NCBI GenBank assembly: GCA_947085425.1
Contig: CAMTWK010000028.1
Span: forward strand, 62,001-126,000
DNA length: 64,000 bases
From: UKL13-2 sp947085425
Lineage (GTDB): Bacteria > Pseudomonadota > Gammaproteobacteria > Burkholderiales > Usitatibacteraceae
Reading direction: 5' to 3'
In this document: in pieces, positions 1 to 8,513 of the stretch
Numbering within the stretch: position 1 is the stretch's first letter
Layout of the letters: each line of letters opens with the position of its first letter
Position numbers and translations under genes: made by a program
The notes under the pieces: model-generated
The model's database searches: none
What the model was told of the DNA's origin: nothing
The model's input: only the letters and a program-made list of their open reading frames with translations

Positions 1-1526
1 GCATTACACCTGATGCGTTGATTGCGGCGCTGACACAAATTCAGCAGCAGCGAAACGCTGACTTTTCATCGGCATCGGTGTTGCAAAATGCAGTAAGCAC
101 AACGGTCGGTGAAGTTGATGCGGCGAACCTGAGTGTGTTGCGTGACATCAAGACGCAGGAGGTGGCGGCGGGCTGCAGCCAGATGGACACCATGACCATC
201 GACATCGTTGCGTTGTTATTCGATTATGTGTTTGACGACAAGTTGATTCCAGATGCGATCAAGGCGCTGATTGCGCGCCTGCAAATCCCGGTGTTGAAGG
301 TGGCAATTCTCGACAAGGCATTTTTTTCAAAGAAAAATCATCCGGTACGTCGTTTACTTGATCGGCTGGCAAATGCATCGGTTGCGTTTGCCGGTGAGGC
401 GTCGCGTGATGATCCGCTTTACAAAAAAATTGAGATCATTGTTGAGCGGATTCACGGCGAATTTGATACCGATATCGCCTTGTTTGATACGATGATCGAC
501 GAGTTTGAGGGGTTTTTGCACGAGCGGGAAGCGACCAACGCAGAGGTGGTTGAAAAATCCGCGCGGGCGATGCACGATCGCGAAAAGAAAGAAATGGCGC
601 GTTTGGTTGCGCAAGCTGAAATAGAACGATTGCCAATGACTGCCGATTTACCGGCCCCAGTTGGGGCAATCCTGCGCGGCCCGTGGGCGCGTGTGCTGGA
701 ACGCCTGTATTTGCGTGAGGGTGGACGACATGCCCGGTTTCTTGAGGCAGTGGAAACCGCCGGCCAGCTTTTATGGAGCGTCGAGCCAAAAATTGACGCC
801 GGCCAGCGCCGAGATTTGGTCGCCGCCTTGCCGGTGCTGTTGCGGCGATTACAAACAGGCCTGGACATTGCCGCAGTCGAAAAAATGGATCGGGATCGTT
901 TTTTTTCGGCCTTGGTGGATTGTCATGCCGCCGCAGTGAAAGCCGGACTGCGTGGTGAAAGCATGGCCGCCATGTTCGCCGCCACCAATAAAGACGAAGC
1001 GGTTACGCCGTTATTTGACAAGTTGATCGCAGAGGAGACGGCCAGAAAAATTACCGCAGATAACATGACCCGTTGTGGCATGGCGAGAATACAGTTCACC
1101 TCGGAGGGGGTGGAAATTGAAGAAATAAGCGCGGAAAAAAATGGCACGGCAACATCATTGCGGGTGGATGGGGATGACAATCATCACGATAAGGAAAGTG
1201 TCGGAGTGGAAGCAACAGCGGGTAGCAACGATATCGCTGCTGAAAGTTTGTTATCTGTGAACAATACGCGCGAACTCAAACGCGGCACTTGGATTGAATT
1301 TTTGCATGAGGGCGGAAACAAAGTGCGCGCCAAACTTTCCTGGATCAGTCCGCTGCGAGGCGTTTATTTGTTTACCAACCCCGGTGCCATGGAAGCGTTA
1401 TCGATTGCGCCGGATGCGTTACAGCGGCAACTCAAAAATGGAGCCGCTAAAATATTGGAAGAATCCTCGTTGATTGATCGCGCGGTTGATCGTATGGTGA
1501 ATTCGCTGGCGGTCGCGACCGCGTAG
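1..1526 (+). CDS. DUF1631 family protein, 5' end missing
   Basis: The reading frame is already open at the window edge, so the N-terminus lies outside; about 508 residues are visible. The C-terminal part (a RELKRGTWIEF-like segment, then KLSWISPLRGVYLFTN and a closing ALIDRAV-type helix) matches what I know of DUF1631 (PF07793), a family of roughly 700-800 residues common in betaproteobacteria. It is sometimes mislabelled thymidine phosphorylase. The late segment resembles a PilZ-like beta barrel, which would suggest a cytoplasmic regulatory role, but no function is established. No membrane segment is visible; most of the chain looks helical and charged. It stands alone: the next gene is convergent after a 190-bp gap in which I see no gene. 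Confidence 0.8.
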   Translation, partial: ITPDALIAALTQIQQQRNADFSSASVLQNAVSTTVGEVDAANLSVLRDIKTQEVAAGCSQMDTMTIDIVALLFDYVFDDKLIPDAIKALIARLQIPVLKVAILDKAFFSKKNHPVRRLLDRLANASVAFAGEASRDDPLYKKIEIIVERIHGEFDTDIALFDTMIDEFEGFLHEREATNAEVVEKSARAMHDREKKEMARLVAQAEIERLPMTADLPAPVGAILRGPWARVLERLYLREGGRHARFLEAVETAGQLLWSVEPKIDAGQRRDLVAALPVLLRRLQTGLDIAAVEKMDRDRFFSALVDCHAAAVKAGLRGESMAAMFAATNKDEAVTPLFDKLIAEETARKITADNMTRCGMARIQFTSEGVEIEEISAEKNGTATSLRVDGDDNHHDKESVGVEATAGSNDIAAESLLSVNNTRELKRGTWIEFLHEGGNKVRAKLSWISPLRGVYLFTNPGAMEALSIAPDALQRQLKNGAAKILEESSLIDRAVDRMVNSLAVATA

Positions 1527-1717
1527 TCGTGAGTAATCGTGCGCAATTATGTAATAGGCACCGGAAAATTCAGCCAAGAATTACATCAATATGAATTGTA
1601 CGTCGGCCTGTTTCGTGGGCGACGCTGGTGCGGACGGTTGCGGGTGTCCTTGCAAAACTGCAATATTGGCGGTCTATTCCGGCCATAAACGCCCCGAGTC
1701 GCGCGTAAATGTTTGAC

Positions 1718-2761
1718 CTATGGGTAAAACGCTTGCAACGCATAACCCGTCGCCGGCGCTTTGCCAATCAGCTCGAGATTAAGATTGACGTAAATTTCGG
1801 CATTGGCCGCAATGCTTTCTGCGGCTGATGGTGTCCGACCCAAATATTCGCCGGGTGTAAATATTCGACTTGCCAGAACAACATTGCTGGCGTCGATCAA
1901 CTTAACGTCGAGAGAGGGAAAGTCCTGCGGGGTTGAGCCGCGATTGGCGATGGTCGCCGTCAACAATATGCGCCCCGGTTTTCCGGGCGGTTCAATCAAG
2001 TCAGACGCTTCAATCTTGATGGCCGATTGATCACGGCCCCAAGGCACCGTGCAGCCGACGATTTTGCAGGCGTCCAGCAAATAGGGTCGCAAAGGCGGAA
2101 ATTGCTGGACCACTTCGCTGCGATAAAAATACAGGACCTGCAAGCTGAAAATGATGCCGCCAAGGCTGGTAAGGGCGCCCCACAGAATCGAGTTGCCATG
2201 GCCGCGCGGCTTTGGCACCGCACCGTTAATCAGCGGATTGTTCTTGGCAAAGATTGCTTTAGCGTGTTCAGCATCATCAGCCTTCTCGGCAACCGATGAA
2301 ATCGAATCTTCAACCGGAGCGACCAAATGGCCGGCCGGCGAGGTTGATTTATCAGCCATGTCGTCGGCAACCATCATGGGTTCAACAACGTCCGCATGGG
2401 CAATGACAGCGTCCGTCAATTCGGTCGGCGGCGGCGCATGCGGCGCGGGCGGCAGGTTGAGGTGTTCCGTCCACTGTTCCGTAGAACGGTCTGTTTCAAT
2501 CGAGTCCACGGCTGACTGTTCAATTGCAGCGCCCGCACCTTCGTCGGGTGCAATAATTTCCTCCGGGCGGGGGTGGCTGGAATCAACCAGCGAATAATCG
2601 ACGGTCTCCAGCGCATTCTCATCGTCGATGCGTTTTAACGATTCAAAGGCATTAAAAACGTGACGGCAACGACCACACATGACCCGCCCCTGGCGGACGT
2701 TCAGTTGTTCGGGGGCAACCTTGAATTGCGCGTTACATTTTGGGCATGACGAAAGAAGCAT
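1718..2761 (-). CDS. Zinc-ribbon and DUF3426 domain membrane protein
   Basis: The N-terminus carries a zinc ribbon of the MJ0042 type: CPKC near residues 7-10 and CGRC near 29-32, followed by a PXXF-like stretch. A long, acidic, proline- and alanine-rich linker follows. One membrane segment lies around residues 195-215 (LWGALTSLGGIIFSLQVLYF). The C-terminal 130 residues form a DUF3426 domain (YRSEVVQQFPPLRPYL, then CKIVGCTVP). The expected topology is a cytoplasmic zinc ribbon with a periplasmic DUF3426 domain. The function is unknown, although the gene commonly follows prmA in betaproteobacteria, as it does here (26-bp gap). The family assignment is good; no biochemical role can be read from the sequence. 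Confidence 0.85.
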   Translation of the reverse strand: MLLSSCPKCNAQFKVAPEQLNVRQGRVMCGRCRHVFNAFESLKRIDDENALETVDYSLVDSSHPRPEEIIAPDEGAGAAIEQSAVDSIETDRSTEQWTEHLNLPPAPHAPPPTELTDAVIAHADVVEPMMVADDMADKSTSPAGHLVAPVEDSISSVAEKADDAEHAKAIFAKNNPLINGAVPKPRGHGNSILWGALTSLGGIIFSLQVLYFYRSEVVQQFPPLRPYLLDACKIVGCTVPWGRDQSAIKIEASDLIEPPGKPGRILLTATIANRGSTPQDFPSLDVKLIDASNVVLASRIFTPGEYLGRTPSAAESIAANAEIYVNLNLELIGKAPATGYALQAFYP

Positions 2762-2787
2762 GGCCGAATTTTAGCTGAGCGGCGGGG

Positions 2788-3687
2788 TCAAACACGAATA
2801 CCGGCAATTGCACTCCAACCTTCAGCCTGCCGCCAGACGCGCAGATCAAAATACGGTTGATAGATTTCGATCATCTCGTCGGCTTGTTCATCGAGTATTC
2901 CGGCCAGGACCAACTTGCCACCTTGGTGTGTATGGCTGGCCAATAACGGGGCGAGCATTTTTAACGGGTTGGCCAGAATATTGGCGACCGTAATGTCGGC
3001 AACATAATCCAGTCCATGGTTGGTTGTCGCCAACCTGATCAAAACGTCATTTTGATTGGCGTTGTGCTTCGCCGTGGCAACAGCGGCGGCGTCAATGTCG
3101 ACCCCGTAGGCCTCCGTGGCGCCCAGCATCATCGCTGCAATGGCCAAAATTCCCGAGCCCGTGCCGTAATCAAGCACCGTTTTTCCCGGCGCAACGTTTT
3201 CTTCAAGCCATTGCAAACAAAGGCGGGTGGTGGGATGGCTGCCGGTGCCAAACGCAGCGCCCGGGTCGAGAATAATATTGATTGCGTTGTTGGCCGTATT
3301 GTTTGGCTGGTGCCAGGTCGGCACAATCGTAATGCGCTCAGAAATGCCAATCGGCTGAAACTGTTGCTGGTTTTGTTTCACCCAATCAATATCGTCAACC
3401 TGGACCTGGGTGAAATTGAGCGTGGTGATGCCGAGAGTGTCGGCCGCCTGCCACATCGCGGCAACTGCATTGGTGTTTTCGTCATCCGCTGGGAAAAGGG
3501 CGGTCAATTGACAACGATCCCACAGGCCGCCTGATGCGCCAGGCTCGCCAAAAATTGCCCGCTCTGCATCGGTACCCTCGTCGGCATCCACCACCGACAC
3601 CGACAAGGCGCCGGCTTCTATTAGTGCGTCGCCGAATAAATCGGCGGAATCCCGATCAAGCAGGATTGAAATGGAGATCAATGGCAT
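2788..3687 (-). CDS. prmA: Ribosomal protein L11 methyltransferase PrmA
   Basis: This class I SAM-dependent methyltransferase trimethylates ribosomal protein L11 in the cytoplasm. At 299 residues it has the usual length for PrmA. An N-terminal substrate-recognition domain contains the conserved segment DIDWVKQNQQQFQPIGI. The Rossmann core shows the SAM-binding loop VLDYGTGSGILAIAA with the GVDIDAAAV acidic strand after it, and ANILANPL as the NxxxxPL catalytic-type motif. It lies 28 bp downstream of accC in the same direction and probably belongs to the same transcript. The accBC-prmA order is typical of beta- and gammaproteobacteria. Confidence 0.95.
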   Translation of the reverse strand: MPLISISILLDRDSADLFGDALIEAGALSVSVVDADEGTDAERAIFGEPGASGGLWDRCQLTALFPADDENTNAVAAMWQAADTLGITTLNFTQVQVDDIDWVKQNQQQFQPIGISERITIVPTWHQPNNTANNAINIILDPGAAFGTGSHPTTRLCLQWLEENVAPGKTVLDYGTGSGILAIAAMMLGATEAYGVDIDAAAVATAKHNANQNDVLIRLATTNHGLDYVADITVANILANPLKMLAPLLASHTHQGGKLVLAGILDEQADEMIEIYQPYFDLRVWRQAEGWSAIAGIRV

Positions 3688-3715
3688 GTTGAAAATGCAG
3701 ACAGGGTTGGTGTAA

Positions 3716-5119
3716 TCAGTCCGCGTCGCCAGATATTTTTTTCAGACGTGCCATCCGTGCTTCGAGAAAATGAATGGAGGTGCCACCGCGAATAAAGGCG
3801 GCGTCACTGAGCAACTCCTGATGCAATGGCAGGTTGGTGTGAATGCCCTCCACCACCATTTCCGACAATGCTGTCCGCATGCGGGCAAACGCCTGCTGCC
3901 GGGTATCGCCGTGGGCAATCACCTTGGCAATCAGCGAATCATAATGTGGCGGCACAAAATAATCGGTGTACACATGAGAGTCAACCCGAATGCCCGGGCC
4001 GCCCGGCACGTGAAAACGGGTGATACGTCCAGGGGACGGAACAAAACTCACCGGATTTTCAGCGTTGATACGACACTCAATGGCGTGGCCGCGAAGAGTA
4101 ATGTCCTTTTGTCGGTAGCGTAATTTGTGCCCGGCGGCAATACGGATTTGCTCTTGCACAATATCGACACCGGTGATCATTTCGGAAACCGGGTGTTCAA
4201 CCTGAACACGGGTATTCATTTCAATAAAATAAAACTCATCTTTTTCAAACAGAAATTCAAAGGTGCCAGCTCCACGGTATCCCATCTTGATGCAGGCATC
4301 GGCACAACGTTCGCCGATTTTGTCGCGCAGACGCGGCTTCAAATCCGGCGCGGGGGCTTCTTCAATAATTTTTTGATGGCGACGTTGCATCGAGCAATCA
4401 CGCTCCCAGAGGTAAATCGCGCTCTTGAATTCATCCGCCAGAATCTGGATCTCAATATGGCGGGGGTTCTCCAAATATTTTTCCAAATAGACCATCGGGT
4501 TGCCAAACGCGGTTTGCGCCTCGGCTTTGGTCATTTGTACTGCATTCACCAGCGCCGCCTCGGTATGCACCACCCGCATGCCGCGGCCACCCCCCCCACC
4601 GGCCGCTTTAATAATGACCGGGTAACCGACTTCGGCGGCGATCTTGCGAATTTCCAATGGATCGTCGGGCAACGCCCCCTCCGACCCGGGTACACAGGGT
4701 ACGTTTAGTTTCCGCATTGCCGCCTTGGCAGCGACTTTATCGCCCATCATGCGAATGTTTTCGGGTTTGGGGCCGATGAAAACAAACCCGGAATTTTCCA
4801 CCCGTTCGGCAAAATCAGCGTTTTCAGATAAAAATCCGTAGCCTGGATGGATGGCTTGTGCATCCGTGACTTCTGCCGCGCTGATGATGGCCGGAATATT
4901 CAGATAACTATCTTTGGATGCGGCCGGTCCGATACAAACCGATTCATCGGCGAGCATGACGTATTTTGCGTCGGAGTCGGCTTCCGAATGCACGGCCACG
5001 GTTTTGATGCCCATCTCACGGCAGGCGCGCTGAATGCGCAAGGCAATCTCGCCACGATTCGCAATCAGAATTTTTTCAAACATTGCCCCGGGGCGGAGCT
5101 TGTTGCCGAATACCGCCAT
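3716..5119 (-). CDS. accC: Acetyl-CoA carboxylase, biotin carboxylase subunit AccC
   Basis: Biotin carboxylase carries out the ATP-dependent carboxylation of biotin on AccB, the first half-reaction of malonyl-CoA synthesis for fatty acids. Visible features are the N-terminal KILIANRGEIALRI segment, the glycine-rich ATP-grasp loop (KAAGGGGGRGMRVV), the metal- and substrate-binding FIEMNTRVQVEHPVSEM stretch and the C-terminal biotin carboxylase domain. Homologues usually begin at the ATG giving MFEKILIANRG (first base 5083). I chose the upstream ATG, which adds 12 residues, because it has a good Shine-Dalgarno (GAGGA, 5-nt spacing) and the inner ATG has none. The gene follows accB after 15 bp, so the two are almost certainly cotranscribed. 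Confidence 0.96.
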   Translation of the reverse strand: MAVFGNKLRPGAMFEKILIANRGEIALRIQRACREMGIKTVAVHSEADSDAKYVMLADESVCIGPAASKDSYLNIPAIISAAEVTDAQAIHPGYGFLSENADFAERVENSGFVFIGPKPENIRMMGDKVAAKAAMRKLNVPCVPGSEGALPDDPLEIRKIAAEVGYPVIIKAAGGGGGRGMRVVHTEAALVNAVQMTKAEAQTAFGNPMVYLEKYLENPRHIEIQILADEFKSAIYLWERDCSMQRRHQKIIEEAPAPDLKPRLRDKIGERCADACIKMGYRGAGTFEFLFEKDEFYFIEMNTRVQVEHPVSEMITGVDIVQEQIRIAAGHKLRYRQKDITLRGHAIECRINAENPVSFVPSPGRITRFHVPGGPGIRVDSHVYTDYFVPPHYDSLIAKVIAHGDTRQQAFARMRTALSEMVVEGIHTNLPLHQELLSDAAFIRGGTSIHFLEARMARLKKISGDAD

Positions 5120-5134
5120 AACAAATCCTCGCGA

Positions 5135-5581
5135 TTATTCGATGATAAAAAGAGGCTGGCCGTATTCAACGGGTTGGCCGTTTTCAACCAGAATCGATTT
5201 CACCACCCCCGCTGCGTCGGATTCAATTTCATTCAACAGCTTCATCGCTTCAATAATGCAAAGGGTCTGGCCTTTGGTGACGGTTTGGCCGATTTCGACA
5301 AACGACGAAGAGCCGGGTGATGGCGAACGATAAAAAGTACCGACCATAGGTGATTTGAGGGTGTGGCCGGTCGGCGCAGGTGGGGTCGGCACGCCAACGG
5401 TGGCGGCGGGCGCCGCAACTGCGACTGGCGCTGGTGCCTGCATCATCATCGGCATCTGGCCAAAATTTTGGACGCCGTGGCGGCTGATTCTGACCTTCTC
5501 CTCGCCCTCGGTAATTTCCAGTTCCGAGATGCCTGATTCTTGCACCAGGTCAATCAGTGTCTTTATTTTGCGTAAGTCCAT
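5135..5581 (-). CDS. accB: Biotin carboxyl carrier protein AccB
   Basis: This 148-residue protein carries the biotin that shuttles carboxyl groups between AccC and the carboxyltransferase. An N-terminal conserved segment (MDLRKIKTLIDLVQ, with ELEITEGEEKVRI after it) leads into a proline- and alanine-rich hinge near residues 50-75. The C-terminal biotinyl domain contains the EAMKLLNEIE motif, where the lysine is biotinylated. The start has a strong ribosome site (AGGAGA) about 8 nt upstream. It is the first gene of the accB-accC-prmA-DUF3426 set and lies 118 bp downstream of aroQ on the same strand. Confidence 0.96.
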   Translation of the reverse strand: MDLRKIKTLIDLVQESGISELEITEGEEKVRISRHGVQNFGQMPMMMQAPAPVAVAAPAATVGVPTPPAPTGHTLKSPMVGTFYRSPSPGSSSFVEIGQTVTKGQTLCIIEAMKLLNEIESDAAGVVKSILVENGQPVEYGQPLFIIE

Positions 5582-5699
5582 TTTTCTCTCTCCTACTGTG
5601 GCGTGGCGATCGGTGTCGCCAACATATTGTTTTTGGCCGCGACGCCCTCTGTATGGGAGGGCAGGAAGCCGTTTCTAAACGAAGTGGAATTGCCAGGGT

Positions 5700-6140
5700 T
5701 TAGCGCGACAAATGCCTGATTGCGGCGCTGAGCGCGAATTCATAGCCGCTTGCCCCAAGGCCGCAAATGACGCCCACCGCCTTGTCTGACAGATAGGAAT
5801 GCTGACGAAAGGGCTCACGCGCATGTACATTTGACAAATGAATTTCGATAAAAGGAATGTTCACCGCCAACAAGGCATCCCGCAAAGCGATGCTGGTATG
5901 GGTAAAGGCACCCGGATTGATGACGATAAAACCAACAGCGTCGGCCTTGGCGGTGTGGATGCGGTTAATGAGGTCGCCTTCACTGTTGGTTTGGAAGGAA
6001 ACACAACCGAACCCTGCGCCGCTCGCGATTTTAAGCAAACGATTGTCAATATCGGCCAACGTGTCGGTCCCATAAACATCGGGCTCCCGGCTGCCGAGCA
6101 GATTAAGGTTCGGCCCATGAAGAATGAGGATGCTTTTCAT
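5700..6140 (-). CDS. aroQ: Type II 3-dehydroquinate dehydratase AroQ
   Basis: This enzyme dehydrates 3-dehydroquinate to 3-dehydroshikimate in the shikimate pathway. The 146-residue length fits the dodecameric type II family. Visible hallmarks are the N-terminal HGPNLNLLGSREPDVYG segment, with the catalytic-tyrosine loop, the FVIINPGAFTHTSIALRDAL segment, and EIHLSNVHAREPFRQHSYL with the catalytic histidine. AroQ next to accB-accC is the usual order in many proteobacteria. Upstream lie 219 bp without a gene, including a short perfect palindrome (CCTGACGGTCAGG at 6198-6210) of unknown role. Confidence 0.96.
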   Translation of the reverse strand: MKSILILHGPNLNLLGSREPDVYGTDTLADIDNRLLKIASGAGFGCVSFQTNSEGDLINRIHTAKADAVGFIVINPGAFTHTSIALRDALLAVNIPFIEIHLSNVHAREPFRQHSYLSDKAVGVICGLGASGYEFALSAAIRHLSR

Positions 6141-6359
6141 GGCGGTAGTTTGCCAGAATTTAGATGAAATTACCTAACAAATCGCCGAAGTTGATAACCT
6201 GACGGTCAGGAAACTGCTGCCAATTTGAAGAATTGAATAGTCCGCATCAGAATAAGGCATTTGGCGAACTTGGTTTGGTGTAAAACAGGACAAACCAGCG
6301 TATGTTCGTTGCATATTTGCCGAAGATAGGCGTAATTGCAACAAAAAGTCCGACTATTT

Positions 6360-6926
6360 TTAATTTTCAAGGTGGCGGTTAATGAGTGCCTCGAGATCAG
6401 ACTCAATAACGACACCAAGTTTGGTCATTAAAATATCACCTCGACTGGTCAGCACGACCGTGTAAGGCAGTAAGCCCAAGCGATTTCCAGTGCGCTTTGA
6501 GAATTCTAGTGCACGAATTTCATCGGCGAGGATTGGGTAGTTAATTCCGAGCTTTTGGCCGAATTTAGCCGAATTTGACGCAGAATCGGCGGCGATGCCA
6601 ACAATTTGTAAACCTTTTGCGGCGTATTTTGACTGCAGGCGAATCAAAATTGGTATTTCTTCGATACACGGCGCACACCAGCTCGCCCAAAAATTAAGCA
6701 CCAATAGTTTATTACTCCATTGGCCAATTGACTGCGGCCGGCCATCTAGGTCAGGAAGGCTGGTTGAATAAATGACTGAAGCCGTCGCTGCGGATCCGGC
6801 CGCGACGGTTTTGGTGACCTCAGGCTGATTTTCCAAGCGGCCGATCAATAGGGCGGCGAGCACCAAAAGGCTAATTACCGTCAATCCAAAGCCAATAAAT
6901 AATGCCGCTTTTTTAGGCACGGTCAA
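6360..6926 (-). CDS. TlpA/ResA-like membrane-anchored thioredoxin
   Basis: This is a thiol-disulfide oxidoreductase of 188 residues, anchored in the inner membrane by one N-terminal segment (about residues 8-29) with the thioredoxin fold in the periplasm. The active site is WCAPC (Cys84 and Cys87), and the partner cis-proline lies in LLPYTVV. The start codon is not ATG: the frame opens with TTG, and a GTG follows two codons later. Such proteins reduce apocytochrome c or other periplasmic thiols and receive electrons from a DsbD/CcdA-type membrane protein. The gene immediately upstream (65-bp gap) is a lone DsbD alpha domain, so the pair probably works in one periplasmic reducing pathway. Confidence 0.88.
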   Translation of the reverse strand: MTVPKKAALFIGFGLTVISLLVLAALLIGRLENQPEVTKTVAAGSAATASVIYSTSLPDLDGRPQSIGQWSNKLLVLNFWASWCAPCIEEIPILIRLQSKYAAKGLQIVGIAADSASNSAKFGQKLGINYPILADEIRALEFSKRTGNRLGLLPYTVVLTSRGDILMTKLGVVIESDLEALINRHLEN

Positions 6927-6991
6927 TGCCTTCCGAAGTCAGGCCATTCATAACAGGACTCCAGTGCCCAAAACTGCTCGTATTGGTAGCC

Positions 6992-7741
6992 TCATTTGGC
7001 GGGTAACGATTTTGCCGGGTCAAAAGACGGCGCGAGTGATTTGCCGGATGGGTTCGACGGGCTGGATTGCGTCGGACGCTGCGCCTGCCCAAATCGTAAA
7101 GTTGTTTCATTTTGCGGGTTAATCCAATTGTCCGCTGCTGTGGACAACTGCAACGGCAGCAAAAATTCGTGGCTAAGTGGCGGGTAACAAATTTCAGCGA
7201 TCGCACATCCCTGGGAAACCAGTGCGACTTTGATCTTGGCTGGTGCCGGCTTGTCGGTTGGCAGACTAATCTGGAATCGGCTCAGGTCGGCCAATATCGT
7301 TACGTTCGATTCAAACACTTCGACTCTGCCAAAAGTAGGGTCATCAACGGCCTTGCCATTGGGAATCGACAGGGCAAGCAAGGTGTTGACCTTTGCCGCA
7401 GACGCTTTACTGACAGCGAGCGCAGATTTTTTGTCCGTTGCCGCTGGCGGTATTGCGGGGGTAGTGTGATCGATTAGTTCTACACGCAATCGGTCGCGAT
7501 ACAGGTAAAAGCCGGGGCGGATGGCAAACGAAATTTCTGCAGTAAAACGGTCGCGAATGCGTATTTTTGGGCGAAATACATCGCGTGGATCGATATCGTC
7601 CATGGCTGGTTGCTGCTCCGTCGACCCTATGGGTGCCGACGACGTAGACAGCGGTTCAGTCGCAATACCCATGCGATAACTGCACAATACCAACAAAGCG
7701 AGCGCTAACTTTGCCCATCCAGATGTACCCTGCTTGATCAT
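6992..7741 (-). CDS. Stand-alone DsbD N-terminal (alpha) domain, exported
   Basis: After a signal peptide (about residues 1-27), the 249-residue chain matches the N-terminal immunoglobulin-like domain of the thiol:disulfide reductase DsbD (PF11412). Visible are the DPRDVFRPKI entry segment, FAIRPGFYLYRDRL, and the redox pair in QGCAIAEICYPP (Cys179, Cys185). In full DsbD this domain takes electrons from the transmembrane beta domain, which is followed by a thioredoxin-like gamma domain. Here the chain ends in a serine/proline-rich tail, and neither of the other domains is encoded anywhere between this gene and the TlpA gene. Either the reductase has been reduced to its alpha domain, or the membrane part is encoded elsewhere as a CcdA-like protein. 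I see no frameshift that would restore a longer product. Confidence 0.8.
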   Translation of the reverse strand: MIKQGTSGWAKLALALLVLCSYRMGIATEPLSTSSAPIGSTEQQPAMDDIDPRDVFRPKIRIRDRFTAEISFAIRPGFYLYRDRLRVELIDHTTPAIPPAATDKKSALAVSKASAAKVNTLLALSIPNGKAVDDPTFGRVEVFESNVTILADLSRFQISLPTDKPAPAKIKVALVSQGCAIAEICYPPLSHEFLLPLQLSTAADNWINPQNETTLRFGQAQRPTQSSPSNPSGKSLAPSFDPAKSLPAK

Positions 7742-8021
7742 TTTTCTTGTTTCCGGTTGATTGCCAATGGAGATGTTTCGTCAACAGCTGACATTGCTGT
7801 TCGAGCAAAATTCAACAAATATTTCGGTTGGCCGGTAATGGAGTGGCCGAGCAAAAAATCTTTGGGAACGAGTCGCGTCCAGGCTCGGTCGAACGGACGT
7901 GCAAAGGCTATCGTCGCTGGGGAGCATAATTGGCAATTCGGATGCCGCTGTTGTAAATGGCGCAAATAGACTCATTTATTGTTTGTTGTGTTTGTCCAAA
8001 CCCATCAAAATAGGATCCATC
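7742..8021. other. Intergenic region between divergent dsbD-alpha and fxsA
   Basis: These 280 bp separate the leftward DsbD-alpha gene from rightward fxsA and must hold the promoters for both. I cannot pick convincing -35/-10 pairs. In related genomes, as I recall, cutA often sits in this neighbourhood; no frame here resembles CutA. A TTG-initiated 75-codon frame whose stop overlaps the dsbD-alpha start (ATGA) looks non-coding in composition. Confidence 0.5.
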
Positions 8022-8468
8022 ATGCGGTTTTTAATTCTTGCTATTTTAGTCGGGTTTCCGTTGACCGAAGCTGCGGTTTTGTACAAACTCGCCGCAGGCG
8101 AGGATGGCCACGCCGGCTGGGTTTTGGCGTGGGTCATATTTGCGGCCATTGCCGGTGTGGTATTAATTAAACAGGCGCGGTTTTCCTTAATTGCACGTCT
8201 CGGCCAGGCTCTGTCTCAGGGGCAATTTTCAATCGCCGCATTGATCGACAGTTTCCGCGCCGTCATCGCCGGATTGTTACTCATATTCCCCGGCGTGATT
8301 TCCGATATGCTGGCATTCATAATTTTGCTCATACCGATTCGAGAGCCGGCGTTTGCGCGTGCAGCGGGCGTGGCAATGGATCCGGCCTCAAATAGAACTT
8401 CACCCGCTCCACCAGGCTCACCAGCCAGTGATCGCGTGATCGAGGGTGAATTTCGCCGCGAACGTTAA
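8022..8468 (+). CDS. fxsA: FxsA family inner-membrane protein
   Basis: This 148-residue protein has FxsA features: the opening MRFLILAILVGFPLTEAAVL, membrane segments around residues 2-22, 27-47 and 75-105, and the conserved LLLIFPGVISDMLAFIILL stretch. A polar, proline-rich cytoplasmic tail ends in VIEGEFRRER, also typical of the family. FxsA (YtxA-like) is known in E. coli for affecting exclusion of phage T7 by the F plasmid; its cellular role is unclear. The chosen ATG has an AGGA ribosome site 6 nt upstream; a longer frame upstream has no homology support. Confidence 0.88.
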   Translation: MRFLILAILVGFPLTEAAVLYKLAAGEDGHAGWVLAWVIFAAIAGVVLIKQARFSLIARLGQALSQGQFSIAALIDSFRAVIAGLLLIFPGVISDMLAFIILLIPIREPAFARAAGVAMDPASNRTSPAPPGSPASDRVIEGEFRRER

Positions 8469-8513
8469 CGTATTGCCAACCGGTTCACAACGAGATTGGC
8501 AGCAGCAAACAGT

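Noticed and set aside
7738..7965. A 75-codon leftward frame whose stop overlaps the DsbD-alpha start
   Set aside because: It needs a TTG start without a ribosome site, has Gln/Arg/Pro-rich composition unlike its neighbours, and resembles neither CutA nor any other family I know.
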